A stretch of 64,000 nucleotides of DNA from Streptomyces cylindrosporus (GTDB lineage: Bacteria; Actinomycetota; Actinomycetes; Streptomycetales; Streptomycetaceae): the NCBI RefSeq assembly GCF_022698165.1, contig NZ_JALDAY010000010.1:1-64000 (forward strand). Reading direction: 5' to 3'. The notes beneath the pieces were generated by a model. It ran no database searches and was not told the DNA's origin. It was given only the letters and a program-made list of their open reading frames with translations. Positions 16,715 through 27,852 of the stretch are shown here, one piece after another. Position numbers and translations under genes: made by a program. How positions within the stretch are numbered: the first letter of the stretch is position 1; each line of letters opens with the position of its first letter.

Positions 16715-18083
16715 TGTTGTGGTTGAAGCGGAACACGTTGTCCGGGTCGTACTGCCGCTTCACCGCGCCCAGACGTGCCGTGTTCTCCGCGCCCAGGCCC
16801 GCCACCACCCGTTCCTCGCCCTCGTCCCCGATGAAGTTCAGGTAGGTCGCGCCGGTGCTCCACGGGCGTACCGCGTCTCGGACGCCGTGGACCCACTGGA
16901 CGCAGCGTTCGTCGTCCGCCGGGTCCTCCCAGAGGCCGAAGGGGTGGACCGCCCAGGGGGCGTCGCGGTACGGGACCGGGTACGCGTGCGGGCCGGCCGC
17001 GATCGCGCCGCCCTGTGGGAACAGGACGTGCTGGGTGCCGGTCTGCACCGGGAGCGAGTCCGCGCAGGTGCAGAAGACGTCCGCCAGCTCGTCGGGCAGG
17101 CCCGTCAGGTACTCCGCCGACCAGTGGTTCCGCATGCCCGGCGGGTCGTCGAACATCGTCTGGAAGTCGGCGTACGGGATCGCGCTGACGATCTCGCCCT
17201 CGTGCGGCAGTGCGAGCAGCGGCTCCGCCGTCTTGCGCAGATCCTCCTCGGCACCGGCGTACGCCACCAGCGCACCGCACATCAACTTGCCGACCAGGTG
17301 CGGCGGTACGAACTCCTCCGGCGGCCCGGTGACGTACAGGACCCCACCGCTCGCCTCCGCCGGGCCCGACTCGATGACCTCCCGGTAGATGCGGACGACC
17401 TCGCGGCCGTACTCGGGCTGGTACAGCAGCAGCGCGATGGAGAACGCGGGCAGCGGGTGGAGCTTCAGGGTGATCGACGTCGCGATGCCGAAGTTGCCTC
17501 CGCCGCCGTGCAGCGCCCAGAAGAGCTCCGGGTTCTCGTCGGCGTTCGCACGCACGCGCGTGCCGTCCGCGGTGACCAGCTCGACGTCGAGGAGGTTGTC
17601 GACGGCGAGCCCGAGCGAGCGGTCCAGCCACCCCGTGCCGCCGCCCAGGACATAGCCGCCGACGCCGGTCGTGGAGGCCCGGCCGCCGGTGGTGGCGAGG
17701 CCGTGCGGCGCGCTCGCGCGGTCCAGCTCGCTCATCGTGGCGCCGCCCGCGACCCGTACCGTCCGGGCCGCGGGGTCGACGGTCGCCGCGCGCATGTGGC
17801 GCAGGTCGACCACGACACCGCCGTCGTTCAGCGCCATGCCCGCCACGCTGTGGCCGCCGCCGCGCACCGCGATCGGCAGGTCGAGGTCGCGGGCGAAGCG
17901 GACCGCCCGTACGACGTCCTCCTCGTTCACGCACTGCGCGATCACCGCCGGGCGCCGGTCGATCATCGCGTTGAAGACGGTCCGGGCCTCGTCGTAGCCC
18001 GCGTCCCCCGGGGCGAACACGTCGCCCACCAGATCCTCGCGCAGCGCGGTGAGGGCCGCGCCCGCCTTCGAGAGGGAAGCCAT
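16692..18083 (-). CDS. BBE-type FAD-linked oxidoreductase
   Basis: The protein is 463 aa with an N-terminal FAD_binding_4 (PCMH) domain and a C-terminal berberine-bridge-enzyme domain ending DPDNVFRFNHNIKP. PIAVRGGGHSVAGM contains H78, the residue that holds FAD covalently in this family. The second attachment residue, a Cys in GxCxTVG motifs of bicovalent members, is Ala here (GRASTTGVGGY, A136), so single covalent flavinylation is expected. Such enzymes oxidise alcohols, sugars or polyketide intermediates; the substrate is unknown. GAAAGGGGG lies before ATG 18083. It overlaps the LLM gene tail to tail by 23 bp. Confidence 0.9.
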   Translation of the reverse strand: MASLSKAGAALTALREDLVGDVFAPGDAGYDEARTVFNAMIDRRPAVIAQCVNEEDVVRAVRFARDLDLPIAVRGGGHSVAGMALNDGGVVVDLRHMRAATVDPAARTVRVAGGATMSELDRASAPHGLATTGGRASTTGVGGYVLGGGTGWLDRSLGLAVDNLLDVELVTADGTRVRANADENPELFWALHGGGGNFGIATSITLKLHPLPAFSIALLLYQPEYGREVVRIYREVIESGPAEASGGVLYVTGPPEEFVPPHLVGKLMCGALVAYAGAEEDLRKTAEPLLALPHEGEIVSAIPYADFQTMFDDPPGMRNHWSAEYLTGLPDELADVFCTCADSLPVQTGTQHVLFPQGGAIAAGPHAYPVPYRDAPWAVHPFGLWEDPADDERCVQWVHGVRDAVRPWSTGATYLNFIGDEGEERVVAGLGAENTARLGAVKRQYDPDNVFRFNHNIKPARAR

Positions 18084-18185
18084 GGCCGCCCCCTTTCCGA
18101 AAGGGGCAAATGGGACGCTTTCAGCGTAGGTGGGCGGCGTACGGCGGGCTCTGTTCAGCCGCCGTACGTCACCGATCCGTAAGGG

Positions 18186-20012
18186 TCAGCCGCCGTAGGC
18201 CCCGGACGCCGTCAGGCGCAGCGCCGTGTCGATGAGCGGGACGTGGCTGAAGGCCTGCGGGAAGTTGCCGACCTGGCGCTTGAGGCGCGGGTCCCACTCC
18301 TCGGCGAGCAGGCCGAGGTCGTTGCGCAGGTCGAGGAGCTTCTCGAAGAGCTTGCGGGCCTCGTCCACACGGCCGATCATCGCCAGGTCGTCCGCCATCC
18401 AGAACGAGCAGGCCAGGAAGGCCCCTTCGTCGCCCGGCAGTCCGTCGACGCCCTCGCTGTCGCCCTCGGTCGGGTAGCGCAGGATGAAGCCGTCGGGCGT
18501 GGACAGCTCGCGCTGGATCGCCTCGATGGTGCCGATGACCCGCTTGTCGTCGGGCGGCAGGAAGCCCATCTGCGGGATCAGCAGCAGGGACGCGTCCAGC
18601 TCCTTCGAGCCGTACGACTGCGTGAACGTGTTGCGCTCCTTGTCATAGCCCTTCTCGCACACGTCCCGGTGGATGTCGTCGCGCAGCTCGCGCCAGCGCT
18701 CCAGCGGGCCGTCCGCGTCGCCGGACTCGATGAGCTTGATCGTGCGGTCCACGGCGACCCAGGCCATGACCTTGGAGTGCACGAAGTGGCGGCGCGGGCC
18801 GCGCACCTCCCAGATGCCCTCGTCCGGCTCGTCCCAGTGCTGCTCCAGGTAGCGGATCAGCTTGAGCTGGAGCAGGGAGGCGTAGTCGCTGCGGGCCAGG
18901 CCCGTCATGTGGCCCAGGTGCAGGGCCTCGGTGACCTCGCCGTACACGTCCAGCTGGAGCTGGTGGGCCGCGCCGTTGCCGACGCGCACCGGGGCGGAGT
19001 TCTCGTAGCCCGGCAGCCAGTCCAGCTCCGCCTCTCCCAGCTCGCGCTCGCCCGCGATGCCGTACATGATCTGCAGGTTCTCGGGGTCGCCGGCGACCGC
19101 CCGGAGCAGCCACTCGCGCCAGGCGCGGGCCTCCTCGCGGTAGCCGGTGCGCAGGAGGGAGGAGAGGGTGATGGCCGCGTCGCGCAGCCAGGTGTAGCGG
19201 TAGTCCCAGTTGCGGACACCGCCGATGTCCTCCGGCAGGGAGGTCGTGGGCGCGGCGACGATGCCGCCGGTCGGCGCGTACGTCAGCGCCTTCAGCGTGA
19301 TCAGCGAGCGGATCACCGCCTCGCGGTACGGGCCGTGGTACGTGCAGTGCTCGACCCACTCCCGCCAGAACTCCTCGGTCGCCTGCAGCGAGGCCTCCGG
19401 CTCCGGCAGCGGCGGGGGCTGCTTGTGCGAGGGCTCCCAGGAGATCGTGAACGCGATCCGGTCACCCGGGGCGACCGTGAAGTCCGAGTACGTGGTCAGG
19501 GACTTGCCATAGGTCTCGCACTCGGTGTCGAACCAGACCGAGTCGGGGCCGGCGACGGCGACCGTGCGGCCGTCGTGCTTGTGCACCCACGGCACGACAC
19601 GGCCGTACGAGAAACGCATGCGGAGGGCCGAGCGCATCGGGACGCGGCCCGAGACGCCCTCGACGATGCGGATCAGCTGGGGGGCGCCGTCACGCGGGGG
19701 CATGAAATCGGTCACCCGGACCGTGCCGCGCGGGGTGTCCCACTCCGACTCCAGGATCAGCGAGTCGCCGCGGTAGGTGCGGCGGGCCGCCGTCGGGGGC
19801 TGGGCGTCGGCGGCGTGGGCCGGGCCCAGGCGCCAGAAGCCGTGTTCCTCGGTGCCCAGCAGACCGGCGAAGATGGCGTGCGAGTCGAAGCGGGGCAGGC
19901 ACAGCCAGTCCACTGTGCCGTCCCGGCAGACCAGCGCCGCGGTCTGCATGTCTCCGATGAGTGCGTAGTCTTCGATGCGCCCGGCCACGTGCAACTCCAG
20001 TCGAACGGCCAC
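18186..20012 (-). CDS. Glycoside hydrolase family 15 (glucoamylase/trehalase-like)
   Basis: The protein is 608 aa from GTG 20012, chosen because a GGGGGG ribosome-binding site precedes it. A later GTG at 19988 starts directly at AGRIEDYALIGD, and an upstream ATG at 20117 is less likely. The N-terminal beta domain has IEDYALIGDMQTAALV and DGTVDWLCLPRFDSHAIFA. The (alpha/alpha)6 barrel has the GH15 signatures NWDYRYTWLRDAAITL, IWEVRGPRRHFVHSKVMAWVAVDR and LLAEEWDPRLKRQVGNFPQAFSH, which supply the two catalytic Glu residues. Actinobacterial members of this branch often act as trehalases; the substrate is not proven by sequence. No signal peptide is seen, so it is probably cytoplasmic. Confidence 0.93.
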   Translation of the reverse strand: MAVRLELHVAGRIEDYALIGDMQTAALVCRDGTVDWLCLPRFDSHAIFAGLLGTEEHGFWRLGPAHAADAQPPTAARRTYRGDSLILESEWDTPRGTVRVTDFMPPRDGAPQLIRIVEGVSGRVPMRSALRMRFSYGRVVPWVHKHDGRTVAVAGPDSVWFDTECETYGKSLTTYSDFTVAPGDRIAFTISWEPSHKQPPPLPEPEASLQATEEFWREWVEHCTYHGPYREAVIRSLITLKALTYAPTGGIVAAPTTSLPEDIGGVRNWDYRYTWLRDAAITLSSLLRTGYREEARAWREWLLRAVAGDPENLQIMYGIAGERELGEAELDWLPGYENSAPVRVGNGAAHQLQLDVYGEVTEALHLGHMTGLARSDYASLLQLKLIRYLEQHWDEPDEGIWEVRGPRRHFVHSKVMAWVAVDRTIKLIESGDADGPLERWRELRDDIHRDVCEKGYDKERNTFTQSYGSKELDASLLLIPQMGFLPPDDKRVIGTIEAIQRELSTPDGFILRYPTEGDSEGVDGLPGDEGAFLACSFWMADDLAMIGRVDEARKLFEKLLDLRNDLGLLAEEWDPRLKRQVGNFPQAFSHVPLIDTALRLTASGAYGG

Positions 20013-20458
20013 GTCACCCCCCAGGTGGAACGGGGGGCTGTCGCTAGTGCGGTCAAGGGGTCGTTGTAATGCGTCGTTGAGCGGTGAAGCAAAGCAGTCG
20101 TCCTGGCCGTGTGGCAAAACGACAATTGATGCTCAACGAACTGACGAGCTCTCGTTGTTCCGGTCATCACGTGCGGGGGTGGTGACGTGTACCCGGCCGG
20201 GCTCGGCAGCGAGTGTCCGAGCAGGATACGACGCACGTAGATGATCTGTGTGCCGCTCCGGGCAACCCGGATCGGCCGATCGGGTGAGCGCCGGGTGAGA
20301 AACCGGTGAGGTCGCGCGGGTTCGTGTCGACGTGTGCGCAGAGCGTGGCCGGAAGCCATCGGTCCTCGTCGCTGATACCCTGGTAGCCCGTGGACCGGTG
20401 GGCGAGAAAACCCCGGAACCGCACCCCAGACCGCGACCACGGGAGCCCCCTCTTGGCC
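20013..20458. other. Divergent intergenic region between GH15 gene and pyrG
   Basis: About 445 bp without a gene. It is AT-richer near 20040-20160. The best candidate pyrG -10 is TACCCT (20376-20381), about 80 bp upstream of the start, without a convincing -35. Inverted repeats such as CAACGA/TCGTTG (20132-20157) and GTCATCAC/GTGGTGAC are present but unassigned. No pyrG attenuator-like leader was recognised. Confidence 0.5.
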
Positions 20459-22108
<1,650 letters not shown>

Positions 22109-22127
22109 CACAACAGTTGTACGGTGG

Positions 22128-22168
22128 CCGGGGCGCGCGCATTCAAAAGGTGAGCGCCCCGGTTTTTT
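22128..22168 (+). terminator. Rho-independent terminator of pyrG
   Basis: A perfect 9-bp stem (CCGGGGCGC at 22128-22136, complement at 22154-22162) is followed directly by six T residues. It lies 20 bases after the pyrG stop and before the NUDIX gene. Confidence 0.92.
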
Positions 22169-22192
22169 CGCGTACGTCGGGAAGGGCAGGGC

Positions 22193-22819
22193 ATGACGAT
22201 CAAGGACACCCCCGAGGAGTGGGAGATCCGGGCCACGGAAACCCCCTTCCGGGGCAACAAGACCTCCGTCCGGACCGACGACGTGGTCATGCCCGACGGC
22301 TCCGTCGTCCGCCGCGACTACCAGGTGCACCCCGGCTCGGTCGCCGTGCTCGCCCTCGACGACGCCGGCCGTGTCCTGCTGATCCGCCAGTACCGCCACC
22401 CCGTGCGCCAGAAGCTGTGGGAGATCCCGGCCGGCCTGCTCGACGTGCCCGGCGAGAACCCGCTGCACGCCGCCCAGCGCGAGCTGTACGAGGAGGCGCA
22501 CGTCAAGGCCGAGGACTGGCGGGTGCTGACCGACGTCTACACCACGCCCGGCGGCTGCGACGAGGCCGTGCGCGTCTTCCTGGCCCGCGACCTCTCCGAG
22601 GCCGAGGGCGAGCGCTTCGCCGTCGAGGACGAGGAGACCGACCTGGAGTACGCGCGCGTGCCCGTCGATGAACTCGTCCGGGGCGTCCTCGCGGGCGAGC
22701 TGCACAACAACTGCCTCGTGGTGGGCGTCCTTTCGCTCGTCGCCGCGCAGCAGGGCGAGGGCCTCGACGCGCTGCGCCCGGCGGAGGCGGAGTGGCCCGC
22801 GCGTCCGTTCGAGTCCTGA
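22193..22819 (+). CDS. NUDIX hydrolase (ADP-ribose pyrophosphatase-like)
   Basis: The protein is 208 aa. The ATG at 22193 has GGGAAGGG upstream. The Nudix box is E-NPLHAAQ-REL-Y-EEAHV, with the catalytic REUxEE part intact; the first Gly is one position early and the usual final Gly is His. The N-terminal strand-rich part (VRRDYQVHPGSVAVLALDD, RVLLIRQYRHPVRQKLWEIPAGLLD) is that of ADP-ribose pyrophosphatases, which cleave ADP-ribose to AMP and ribose-5-phosphate. A NUDIX gene follows pyrG in mycobacteria too, from memory. The exact substrate is inferred only. Confidence 0.92.
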   Translation: MTIKDTPEEWEIRATETPFRGNKTSVRTDDVVMPDGSVVRRDYQVHPGSVAVLALDDAGRVLLIRQYRHPVRQKLWEIPAGLLDVPGENPLHAAQRELYEEAHVKAEDWRVLTDVYTTPGGCDEAVRVFLARDLSEAEGERFAVEDEETDLEYARVPVDELVRGVLAGELHNNCLVVGVLSLVAAQQGEGLDALRPAEAEWPARPFES

Positions 22820-22981
22820 ACGCCTCCTTCCGCGTGCCGGTGTGACCATCGGCTGATCCGATCGAGGGACCTGCCCGCCGCGCTCCACCAGGAACGTTGC
22901 AGAGCGTGAACTAGGCTCTGTTAACGCCCGGTACCGGAGTCCCGGCGGGCTTGCTCGTGCGGTGGGACGGGAGCGTGGCCC

Positions 22982-25048
22982 GTGACGGATCAGGCGGTGG
23001 ACACAGGCGGCGTACGGCTGTCGGGGCACGCTGTGGCGGACAGTCAGTTCCTGGGCCGGACGCGGGAGTTGAAGGAGCTGCGCGCCGACATCGAGCGCGC
23101 GGGCCTGGACACCCTGTCCGGGAAGAAGCCGCCACGCGCGCGCGTACTGCTCATCGCGGGCCGCCCCGGCTCCGGCCGCACGGCCCTCGCCGAGGAGCTC
23201 GTACGGCAGGTCGCGGACGGTTACGACGACGGGGTGCTGCGCGCCCGGCTGAGCGAGCCCGACGGCACTCCCGTACCGACCGAGCGCGCCGCCCGTGAGC
23301 TGCTCGCCGCCCTCGACCGGCCGGCCCCGGCCGGAGCCGCCGAGGACGACCTCACCGAGGCGCTGCGCGCGGCCCTGGCCGGCCGCCGCACGCTGATCCT
23401 GCTCGACGACGCGACCGACGCCGAACAGGTCGACGCGCTGCTGCCCGACAGCCCGGACTGCCTGGTCGTCGCCGTCTCCGACGGCCCGCTCACCGGCATC
23501 TCCGACGTCCGCCCGTGCACCCTCGGCGGCCTCGACACCAAGTCGGCGCTCGAACTGCTCACCCGGTACACCGGCTCGGTCCGCATCACCGTGGACCCGC
23601 GGGCCGCCGAGGGCCTGGTCGAGGAGTGCCAGGGCCAGCCCGCCGCGCTGACGCTGGCCGGAGGCTGGCTCGCCGCCCGCCCCAAGGCGGCCGTCGCCGA
23701 CCTCGCCAAGCACCTGCACGCGGACGGCGACGACGGCACCCCGCTCAGCCGGGTCTTCCGGCTCGCCTACGGCTCGCTGCCCTCGACGGCCGCCCGGATA
23801 CTGCGACTGCTCTCCCTGGCCCCGGCCGGCCTGGTCGACCCGCACACCGCCTCCGCGCTGGCCGGCTGCTCGGTGAACGGCGCGCGGACCACCCTGGACG
23901 ACTTCGTCGCCCTCGGCCTGCTGCGGGCCGTGGACTCACCGCTGCCGCAGTACGAGGTCCCGGCCTGTCTGTATCCGTTCCTCAAGGCCCTCACCGGGAC
24001 CCAGGACCGCCCCGGCGAGCTCCAGCTGGCCCGCGCCCGGATGCTGGAGCGCACGGTACGGCTGCTGCAGTCGTGCCGGGCGATCACCGAGACCGACAAC
24101 CCCGAGGCCCGCGAGAAGCTCCAGGGCATGCCCCGCTCCCTGCGCTTCCCGAACCCGCGGGCCGCCGAGGACTGGCTGCGGGTGCGCCGGCCCGCCCTGC
24201 TGGCGGCGGCCCGGCTCGCGGTCGCCGACGGGGAGCTCGACACGCTGGCCCGACGGCTGATGTCCCAGCTGGTGCGGGCCATGGTCGCGCACTTCGGCAC
24301 CCAGGCCGCCGCACCCGACCTGTACGGCATCCACGGGCTCGTCCTCGATGTCGCCGAGCGCCGGAAGCTGCCCCGCGAGAAGGCCGCGGCGCTGCTGAAC
24401 CTGGGCGACCTCGACGCCCAGACCGGCCGCACGACCGACGCGCTGGTGCGATATCGGTCGGCGCTGGACGCCGGACGCCAAGCAAATGACCCGTATGCAA
24501 CCGGCCGCGCAATGGAATCCGTAGGCGGTGCGCATCAGGAGCTCGGGGACTACGACCGGGCCGCCGACTGGTTCGGCCGCGCCCTCGCCCAGCGCCTCGC
24601 CCGGGACGAGCGCGCGGAGGCCGCCCGGCTGTACGGCCGTATCGCCGCCGCGCACACCTACGCGGGCCGCTACGGCGAGGCGCTGCGCAACTGGAGGGCC
24701 GCGGTCGCCGGGCACCGCAAGAACGGCGATGTGGCCGCCCACGCACGGGCGTTGAGCGAGCTCGCCCGGGTCCAGGAGTACGCCGGCCGGCCCGAGGAGT
24801 CGCTGCGGACCTGCCACGAGGCCGTGGAGTGGGCGCGCCGCGCCGAGGACGTACGGCTCCAGGCGGCGCTGCAGCTGCGGCTCGCGGACACGCTGGAGCA
24901 CCTCGGGGATCCCGCCGCCGCTCAGCTGCACCGGGGCACCGCCGAGCGACTGCTCGGTGAGGACCCCGAACAGGGCGATGATCCGGGCGACGGCCCGAAA
25001 CAAGACGCTGACGCCTGCGAAATCCGTAGTACATCCGCAGAAGATTGA
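22982..25048 (+). CDS. STAND/NB-ARC-like NTPase with TPR repeats
   Basis: The protein is 688 aa from GTG 22982, with GGGAG at 22969-22973. An AAA-like nucleotide-binding domain starts at LGRTRELKELRADI. The Walker A equivalent is AGRPGSGRTAL, with Arg where the P-loop Lys is expected, and Walker B is RTLILLDDATD. A winged-helix-like part follows (SLPSTAARILRLLSLAP). From about residue 460 there are TPR repeats (ALLNLGDLDAQTGRTTDALVRYRSALDAG and at least three more), then a polar tail. There is no AfsR-type DNA-binding domain. Such proteins act as signalling scaffolds or switches; the role here is unknown. It stands alone between the NUDIX gene and ald. Confidence 0.88.
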   Translation: MTDQAVDTGGVRLSGHAVADSQFLGRTRELKELRADIERAGLDTLSGKKPPRARVLLIAGRPGSGRTALAEELVRQVADGYDDGVLRARLSEPDGTPVPTERAARELLAALDRPAPAGAAEDDLTEALRAALAGRRTLILLDDATDAEQVDALLPDSPDCLVVAVSDGPLTGISDVRPCTLGGLDTKSALELLTRYTGSVRITVDPRAAEGLVEECQGQPAALTLAGGWLAARPKAAVADLAKHLHADGDDGTPLSRVFRLAYGSLPSTAARILRLLSLAPAGLVDPHTASALAGCSVNGARTTLDDFVALGLLRAVDSPLPQYEVPACLYPFLKALTGTQDRPGELQLARARMLERTVRLLQSCRAITETDNPEAREKLQGMPRSLRFPNPRAAEDWLRVRRPALLAAARLAVADGELDTLARRLMSQLVRAMVAHFGTQAAAPDLYGIHGLVLDVAERRKLPREKAAALLNLGDLDAQTGRTTDALVRYRSALDAGRQANDPYATGRAMESVGGAHQELGDYDRAADWFGRALAQRLARDERAEAARLYGRIAAAHTYAGRYGEALRNWRAAVAGHRKNGDVAAHARALSELARVQEYAGRPEESLRTCHEAVEWARRAEDVRLQAALQLRLADTLEHLGDPAAAQLHRGTAERLLGEDPEQGDDPGDGPKQDADACEIRSTSAED

Positions 25049-25192
25049 TGCAATGAAAGGCTAGACAGCGGGAACACCTTCATTAAACTGGCTCTGCCGC
25101 ACCTTCTCCTGCGGTGCATCCTGGTGTGCTCATGCATGGCCGGGTATGTGTTGTATTGCCCCACACCCTCTGAGCCAAGGACCGTGATCGAC

Positions 25193-26308
25193 GTGAAGGT
25201 CGGCATCCCCCGCGAGGTCAAGAACAACGAGTTCCGGGTGGCCATCACCCCCGCCGGTGTGCACGAGCTGGTGCGCAACGGTCACCAGGTCGTCATCGAG
25301 CGCAACGCCGGTGTCGGTTCGTCGATCACGGACGAGGAGTACGTGTCGGCGGGCGCGAAGATCCTGGAGACCGCCGACGAGGTGTGGGCCACCGCCGACC
25401 TGCTGCTGAAGGTCAAGGAGCCCATCGCCGAGGAGTACCACCGCCTCCGCAAGGACCAGACGCTCTTCACCTACCTGCACCTGGCCGCCTCCAAGGAGTG
25501 CACCGACGCGCTCATCGAGTCCGGCACCACGGCGATCGCGTACGAGACCGTCGAGCTGCCCTCCCGCGCGCTCCCGCTGCTCGCCCCGATGTCCGAGGTC
25601 GCGGGCCGGCTGGCCCCGCAGGTCGGCGCCTACCACCTGATGCGCTCGGTCGGCGGCCGCGGTGTGCTGCCCGGCGGTGTCCCCGGCACCCAGCCCGCGC
25701 GCGCCGTCGTCATCGGCGGCGGTGTCTCCGGCTGGAACGCCACCCAGATCGCCGTCGGCATGGGCTTCCACGTCACGCTGCTCGACCGCGACATCAACAA
25801 GCTCCGCGAGGCCGACAAGGTCTTCGGCACCAAGGTCCGGGCGATCATGTCCAACTCCTTCGAGCTGGAGAAGGCCGTCCTCGACGCCGACCTCGTGATC
25901 GGCGCGGTGCTGATCCCCGGCGCCAAGGCCCCGAAGCTGGTCACCAACGAACTCGTGGCGCGGATGAAGCCCGGAAGTGTCCTTGTCGACATCGCCATCG
26001 ACCAGGGCGGCTGCTTCGAGGACTCCCGTCCGACCACGCACGCCGAGCCGACCTTCCAGGTGCACGACTCGGTCTTCTACTGCGTCGCCAACATGCCCGG
26101 CGCGGTGCCCAACACGTCCACCTACGCGCTCACCAACGCGACCCTGCCGTACATCGTCGAGCTCGCCAACCGCGGCTGGGTCGAGGCGCTGCGCCGCGAC
26201 CCGGCGCTCGCGAAGGGCCTCAACACGCATGACGGCAAGGTCGTTTACCGCGAGGTCGCGGAGGCGCACGGCCTGGAGCACGTGGAGCTCGACTCGCTGC
26301 TCGGCTGA
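25193..26308 (+). CDS. ald: Alanine dehydrogenase
   Basis: The protein is 371 aa from GTG 25193, which gives MKVGIPREVKNNEFRVAITP and exactly the length of the M. tuberculosis enzyme. AAGGA at 25177-25181 serves it with an 11-base gap; GTG 25184 is the alternative. It interconverts L-alanine and pyruvate + NH4+ using NAD. Visible catalytic residues are K75 in LLKVKEP and H96 in TYLHLA. The Rossmann motif is VVIGGGVSGWNA, and the substrate-binding loop is NMPGAVPNTSTYALTNATLP. It is monocistronic, with a hairpin 70 bases downstream. Confidence 0.97.
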   Translation: MKVGIPREVKNNEFRVAITPAGVHELVRNGHQVVIERNAGVGSSITDEEYVSAGAKILETADEVWATADLLLKVKEPIAEEYHRLRKDQTLFTYLHLAASKECTDALIESGTTAIAYETVELPSRALPLLAPMSEVAGRLAPQVGAYHLMRSVGGRGVLPGGVPGTQPARAVVIGGGVSGWNATQIAVGMGFHVTLLDRDINKLREADKVFGTKVRAIMSNSFELEKAVLDADLVIGAVLIPGAKAPKLVTNELVARMKPGSVLVDIAIDQGGCFEDSRPTTHAEPTFQVHDSVFYCVANMPGAVPNTSTYALTNATLPYIVELANRGWVEALRRDPALAKGLNTHDGKVVYREVAEAHGLEHVELDSLLG

Positions 26309-26676
26309 CCCGTGACCTCGCCGAACGGCTAAGTCACCTTTTCGTAAAGGCGATACGTCAACAAGGCGCGTCAACCACGCACATGCGGCCGGACCTTGCC
26401 CACAAGGTCCGGCCGGATGTGTGTATGGTCACTTTGCGGCTCTCGCTCAACTCGCCTCGAACGTAACCCTTTGGTCGATTCGCGCCCCGGTGAAACCTGC
26501 CGTGCGACGGCCGTACGCCCTTGACAGAGGGATGTTTCATTGCCGACACATCCTGCCGGGTCCGGCGGATTGTGTTGCTGCGGACGCCCGACACGCCATA
26601 GAGTCGCCAACCGTCGGCATGGTGCCACGCCGACCTGTCTAGAAGTTTCCTGGTCACCAAGGAGGTAAGACGACTT
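26309..26676 (+). promoter_or_regulatory. ald hairpin and parA-like gene promoter region
   Basis: No gene is seen in these 368 bp. A strong hairpin (12-bp perfect arms 26386-26397 and 26404-26415, extendable by CACAT/ATGTG on the outside) without a T-run probably ends the ald transcript. A TTGACA at 26521-26526 has no matching -10. The best promoter for the next gene is TTGCTG (26575-26580) with an 18-bp spacer to TAGAGT (26599-26604). It would give a leader of about 66 nt ending in a strong AAGGAGG (26659-26665). Confidence 0.65.
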
Positions 26677-27852
26677 GTGAATGAGTCGACATTTTCTCCC
26701 GGGGGTGGTCAACCAGGAACGCCGGTAGGGGACCAGGGTCCCGCGGGGTTCGAGGCTGTCGGCTCCGTTGCTGTGCGCACCTTCGCAGCCCGACAGAGCC
26801 CGGGTCCGCAGGTGATCCGGACAGCACACAAGAGCATGGATGGCCATCACGTGAACGCCATGGCCGGCGACGGAAGTGGCGCGCCCCACAACCACTTCGC
26901 CGACTACGACGAACTGCCCGAAGGGCACTTCTACGACCCCGACGCGGAGTACGAGCCCGACCCCGAGTACGCGGCCACGCTCGCGCCCGACGCTGCCCGC
27001 CAGCGCCGTGAGCGCATCGGCCCGACCGGGCGCCCGCTGCCGTACTTCCCGATCCCGGGCCCGCTGACCGACCACGGCCCCGCGAAGATCATCGCGATGT
27101 GCAACCAGAAGGGCGGCGTGGGCAAGACCACGTCGACCATCAACCTGGGTGCCGCGCTCGCGGAGTACGGCCGGCGCGTGCTGCTCGTGGACTTCGACCC
27201 GCAGGGCGCGCTGTCGGTGGGCCTCGGCGTCAACCCGATGGAGCTCGACCTCACCGTCTACAACCTGCTCATGGAGCGGGGCATGGCGGCCGACGAGGTG
27301 CTCCTGAAGACCGCTGTCCCGAACATGGACCTGCTGCCGAGCAACATCGACCTGTCGGCGGCGGAGGTCCAGCTGGTCTCCGAGGTCGCCCGCGAGTCGA
27401 CGCTCCAGCGCGCCCTGAAGCCGCTGATGGCCGACTACGACTACATCGTGATCGACTGCCAGCCCTCGCTGGGCCTGCTCACGGTGAACGCGCTGACGGC
27501 CGCGCACAAGGTGATAGTGCCTCTGGAGTGCGAGTTCTTCGCGCTGCGCGGTGTCGCCCTGCTGACGGAGACCATCGAGAAGGTCCAGGAACGGCTCAAC
27601 CCGGAGCTGGAACTCGACGGGATCCTCGCCACCATGTACGACTCGCGCACGGTCCACAGCCGTGAGGTCCTGGCCCGTGTGGTCGAGGCGTTCGACGACC
27701 ACGTCTACCACACGGTCATCGGACGCACGGTCCGCTTCCCGGAGACCACGGTCGCCGGCGAGCCGATCACCACGTACGCCTCCAACTCCGTCGGCGCCGC
27801 CGCCTACCGCCAGCTCGCCAGGGAGGTGCTCGCCCGGTGTCACGCCGAGTGA
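26677..27852 (+). CDS. ParA/Soj-family ATPase linked to condensin genes
   Basis: The protein is 391 aa from GTG 26677. Residues 1 to about 137 are a low-complexity, disordered extension with an acidic DYDELPEGHFYDPDAEYEPDPEY stretch. The ATPase core follows: deviant Walker A KGGVGKTT (145-152), LLVDFDPQGAL, and YIVIDCQPSLGLLTVNAL. It is a chromosomal ParA-like protein, but the companion is not parB; it is a small basic protein gene and scpA/scpB. In M. tuberculosis the same order ParA-ScpA-ScpB-RluB exists, so a role with SMC-ScpAB condensin in chromosome organisation is likely though not proven. Confidence 0.93.
   Translation: MNESTFSPGGGQPGTPVGDQGPAGFEAVGSVAVRTFAARQSPGPQVIRTAHKSMDGHHVNAMAGDGSGAPHNHFADYDELPEGHFYDPDAEYEPDPEYAATLAPDAARQRRERIGPTGRPLPYFPIPGPLTDHGPAKIIAMCNQKGGVGKTTSTINLGAALAEYGRRVLLVDFDPQGALSVGLGVNPMELDLTVYNLLMERGMAADEVLLKTAVPNMDLLPSNIDLSAAEVQLVSEVARESTLQRALKPLMADYDYIVIDCQPSLGLLTVNALTAAHKVIVPLECEFFALRGVALLTETIEKVQERLNPELELDGILATMYDSRTVHSREVLARVVEAFDDHVYHTVIGRTVRFPETTVAGEPITTYASNSVGAAAYRQLAREVLARCHAE

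Noticed and set aside
22805..22820. T-arm-like GTTCGAGTCC
   Set aside because: It is the end of the NUDIX coding sequence (FES stop) and there is no acceptor stem, D arm or anticodon arm around it.
26521..26526. TTGACA as -35 of the parA-like gene
   Set aside because: No TAnnnT lies at 16-19 bp; the TTGCTG-18-TAGAGT pair at 26575-26604 fits better.
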